Part shown: positions 5,749 through 8,196 of the stretch, one piece after another
Position numbering within the stretch: the stretch's first letter is position 1
Layout: each line of letters starts with the position of its first letter
Source: an uncultured Terrimonas sp.
GTDB taxonomy: Bacteria; Bacteroidota; Bacteroidia; Chitinophagales; Chitinophagaceae
Direction: 5' to 3'
Length of the DNA stretch: 8,196 nucleotides
NCBI GenBank assembly: GCA_946886925.1
Contig: CAMPJQ010000099.1
Coordinates: 1-8,196 of the forward strand
Notes under the pieces: generated by a model
Database searches by the model: none
Seen by the model: the letters and a program-made list of their open reading frames with translations, nothing else
Told to the model about the DNA's origin: nothing
Program-made: the position numbers and the translations under genes

Positions 5749-5796
5749 GTCTTTTCACTTTTCACATTGAAATATTAATTCATTAAAACACATCCC

Positions 5797-8175
5797 ATGC
5801 AGGTAATAAAACGAAACGGGAAAAGAGAATCCGTAAAATTTGATAAAATAACAGCCCGTATTGAAAAGCTTTGCTACGGGTTAGACAGGCGTTTTGTAAA
5901 TTCAATTGATGTAGCAAAAAAAGTGATTGAGGGATTATACGATGGCGTTAGCACTACCGAACTCGATAACCTGGCGGCCGAAACCGCCGCTTCACTCACA
6001 GTAAAACACCCGGATTATGCATTGCTTGCCAGCCGCGTTGCGGTAAGCAACCTGCATAAAAACACCACCAAAAGTTTTTCGCATACCATGCAATTGTTGC
6101 ATGACTGCAAAGATGCAAAAACGGGTAAAGCGGCCCCGTTGCTTGCAGATGATGTTTGGAAAATAATCCACGACAATACAGAACTGCTTGATTCCACCAT
6201 TATTTATGATCGTGATTATGCATTTGACTATTTCGGATTCAAAACCCTGGAGAAATCGTACCTGCTGCGCATAGACAGTAAGGTTGCCGAACGTCCGCAG
6301 CACATGTATATGCGTGTGGCCATTGGCATACACAAAGATGATATTGAAAGTGCTGTTAGAACCTATCATTTAATGAGCGAACGCTGGTTTACACATGCCA
6401 CACCAACCCTTTTCAATGCGGGAACGCCAAAGCCGCAAATGTCATCCTGCTTTTTATTAACCATGAAGGAAGACAGCATAGACGGTATTTACGATACGCT
6501 GAAACAAACGGCAAAGATTTCTCAAAGTGCAGGTGGAATAGGATTGTCTATTCATGATATCCGTGCTACGGGCAGCTATATTGGCGGTACCAACGGAACC
6601 AGCAATGGCATTATTCCCATGCTCCGGGTGTTTAATGATACGGCCCGTTATGTTGACCAGGGCGGGGGTAAACGAAAGGGCGCATTCGCCATTTATCTTG
6701 AACCCTGGCATGCAGATGTATTTGAATTTTTGGAGCTGAAGAAAAACCATGGCAAGGAAGAAATGCGGGCAAGAGATTTGTTTTATGCTTTATGGATACC
6801 GGACCTTTTCATGAAAAGAGTGGAAGCCAATGGAGACTGGAGTTTATTTTGTCCGCATGAAGCGCCGGGCCTGCACGAATGCTGGGGAGAGGCTTTTGAA
6901 AACTTGTATGAACAATATGAAAGAGAAGGAAGGGCAAGAAGAACGGTAAAAGCGCAGGACCTGTGGTTTGCCGTGCTGGATGCACAGATTGAAACCGGCA
7001 CGCCATACTTATTGTACAAGGATGCCGCTAACCGCAAATCGAATCAGCAAAACCTGGGTACTATCAAAAGCTCCAACCTTTGTACGGAAATAATGGAGTT
7101 CACTTCGCCCGGCGAAATAGCGGTATGTAACCTGGCCTCTCTTGCCTTACCGCGATTCGTAAATAACGGCGCATTCGATCACGACAAACTGTATGAGGTT
7201 ACCTATGAAGTAACCAAAAACCTGAACAGGATCATAGACAATAATTATTATCCTGTTGAAGAAGCCCGGAATTCAAATATGAGGCATCGCCCTGTAGGGC
7301 TGGGTGTGCAGGGATTGGCCGATACATTCATTTTATTGCGTCTCCCATTTGAAAGTGAGGAAGCCCGGAAGCTGAATGCTGAAATTTTTGAAACCATTTA
7401 TTTCGCAGCCATGACGGCCAGTAAAGACCTGGCTAAAGTACACGGTGCCTATGAAACATTTGCCGGCTCTCCTGTATCAAAAGGCGTATTTCAATTCGAC
7501 ATGTGGGGCGTAGAACCTGCAATGCGCTGGGATTGGTACCGGCTTAAAGATGAAGTAATGACATATGGAGTAAGAAATTCACTGCTGGTAGCGCCAATGC
7601 CTACCGCATCTACATCGCAGATATTGGGAAACAACGAATGCTTTGAACCCTATACCTCCAATATTTATGTGCGCCGTGTTTTGAGCGGGGAATTTGTGGT
7701 AGTAAACAAACATTTGCTGAAAGACCTGGTAGAGCTGAATTTGTGGAACGATGATATGAAGCGAAAGATCATGATGCACAATGGCTCTGTTCAAAGGATT
7801 GATGAGATACCGGATCACATCAGGGAAATATACAAGACCGTTTGGGAGATCAAACAACGTACCATCATTGATATGGCAGCCGAAAGAGGCGCTTATATCT
7901 GCCAGTCGCAATCACTTAATCTGTTTGTTGATAATCCCAATGCGGCCAAACTTACCTCAATGCATTTTTATGCATGGAAGAAGGGATTAAAAACAGGGAT
8001 GTATTACCTGCGTACAAAAGCTGCTTCACAGGCGGTACAGTTTACGGTAGAAAAGCAGGGAGGAAAAATGGCAGATCCATTGGTAAATGCAGCCAACGTA
8101 CACACTGTTGGCGAAACTGAAACAACAGGGCCTTCGTGCAGCATGGAAGAAGGCTGCGTAAGCTGTAGCGCCTAA
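5797..8175 (+). CDS. nrdA: Class Ia ribonucleoside-diphosphate reductase, alpha subunit
   Basis: NrdA (R1) is the 792-residue catalytic subunit that reduces ribonucleoside diphosphates using the radical supplied by NrdB. The N-terminal ATP-cone (about 1-92, starting [11 protein letters not shown]) is the overall activity switch bound by ATP or dATP. The specificity-site region is near 226-250 ([12 protein letters not shown]...SAGGIG). Catalytic residues are all seen: redox cysteines C218 (SSCFLL) and C444 (AVCNLA), thiyl-radical cysteine C429 with N427 and E431 (SNLCTE), and the radical-transfer tyrosines Y736 and Y737 (GMYYLRT). The tail carries C787 and C790 (CVSC), the pair re-reduced by thioredoxin or glutaredoxin. 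Residue numbering through the active site equals that of the human enzyme, showing membership of the eukaryote-like subgroup. The start is fixed by the conserved N-terminus. It lies 322 bases after nrdB; no strong separate promoter is visible, so read-through from the riboswitch-controlled transcript is likely but unproven. Confidence 0.97.
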   Translation: MQVIKRNGKRESVKFDKITARIEKLCYGLDRRFVNSIDVAKKVIEGLYDGVSTTELDNLAAETAASLTVKHPDYALLASRVAVSNLHKNTTKSFSHTMQLLHDCKDAKTGKAAPLLADDVWKIIHDNTELLDSTIIYDRDYAFDYFGFKTLEKSYLLRIDSKVAERPQHMYMRVAIGIHKDDIESAVRTYHLMSERWFTHATPTLFNAGTPKPQMSSCFLLTMKEDSIDGIYDTLKQTAKISQSAGGIGLSIHDIRATGSYIGGTNGTSNGIIPMLRVFNDTARYVDQGGGKRKGAFAIYLEPWHADVFEFLELKKNHGKEEMRARDLFYALWIPDLFMKRVEANGDWSLFCPHEAPGLHECWGEAFENLYEQYEREGRARRTVKAQDLWFAVLDAQIETGTPYLLYKDAANRKSNQQNLGTIKSSNLCTEIMEFTSPGEIAVCNLASLALPRFVNNGAFDHDKLYEVTYEVTKNLNRIIDNNYYPVEEARNSNMRHRPVGLGVQGLADTFILLRLPFESEEARKLNAEIFETIYFAAMTASKDLAKVHGAYETFAGSPVSKGVFQFDMWGVEPAMRWDWYRLKDEVMTYGVRNSLLVAPMPTASTSQILGNNECFEPYTSNIYVRRVLSGEFVVVNKHLLKDLVELNLWNDDMKRKIMMHNGSVQRIDEIPDHIREIYKTVWEIKQRTIIDMAAERGAYICQSQSLNLFVDNPNAAKLTSMHFYAWKKGLKTGMYYLRTKAASQAVQFTVEKQGGKMADPLVNAANVHTVGETETTGPSCSMEEGCVSCSA

Positions 8176-8196
8176 TTTTTTTGATGGATTAAGAAG

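Noticed and set aside
8176..8196. A new gene start after nrdA (ATG at 8184)
   Set aside because: The frame stops after two codons (ATG GAT TAA), and the window ends before anything else can be judged.

Overview
The window looks like chromosomal DNA of a Bacteroidota bacterium, probably in or near Chitinophagaceae/Sphingobacteriia (genus not determinable by eye). The reasons are moderate-to-low GC, gene starts without a clear Shine-Dalgarno sequence, promoter-like sites of the Bacteroidota type (TTG, 19-20 bases, TAnnTTTG), several small inverted repeats of a kind common between genes in this phylum, and a class Ia ribonucleotide reductase of the eukaryote-like subgroup found in these bacteria.

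Layout. Positions 1-798 hold no convincing gene. They contain an imperfect inverted-repeat pair (384-489) and a GC-rich hairpin (551-570). A small multi-pass membrane protein of unknown function follows on the + strand (799-1197). Convergent to it is a minus-strand cluster: a subclass B1 metallo-beta-lactamase-type secreted hydrolase (1344-2090), a SnoaL/NTF2-like protein (2256-2639), an AHSA1-type SRPBCC protein (2699-3127) with a well-formed promoter, and a PhnB-like VOC protein (3381-3791). These four are small accessory or stress-type genes with no obvious shared pathway. A + strand promoter-like sequence at 3333-3362 and a + strand intrinsic terminator at 3925-3963 bracket the VOC gene on its antisense side.

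The right half is a deoxynucleotide-synthesis locus. A promoter-like box (4091-4098) leads into a cobalamin (B12) riboswitch (about 4131-4370), then an approximately 135-base expression platform, nrdB (4506-5474), a 322-base spacer rich in nested inverted repeats, and nrdA (5797-8175). NrdA and NrdB form the oxygen-dependent, B12-independent class Ia reductase. The expected logic is that adenosylcobalamin binding to the leader RNA lowers nrdB, and perhaps nrdA, expression when a B12-dependent class II enzyme (NrdJ, not in this window) can do the job. That logic is known for B12-riboswitch-controlled class I RNR genes elsewhere and is inferred here.

I see no clearly new multi-gene system. The observations most worth following are the riboswitch-RNR pairing, the possible antisense transcription unit over the VOC gene, and the nested repeat/MITE-like element between nrdB and nrdA.
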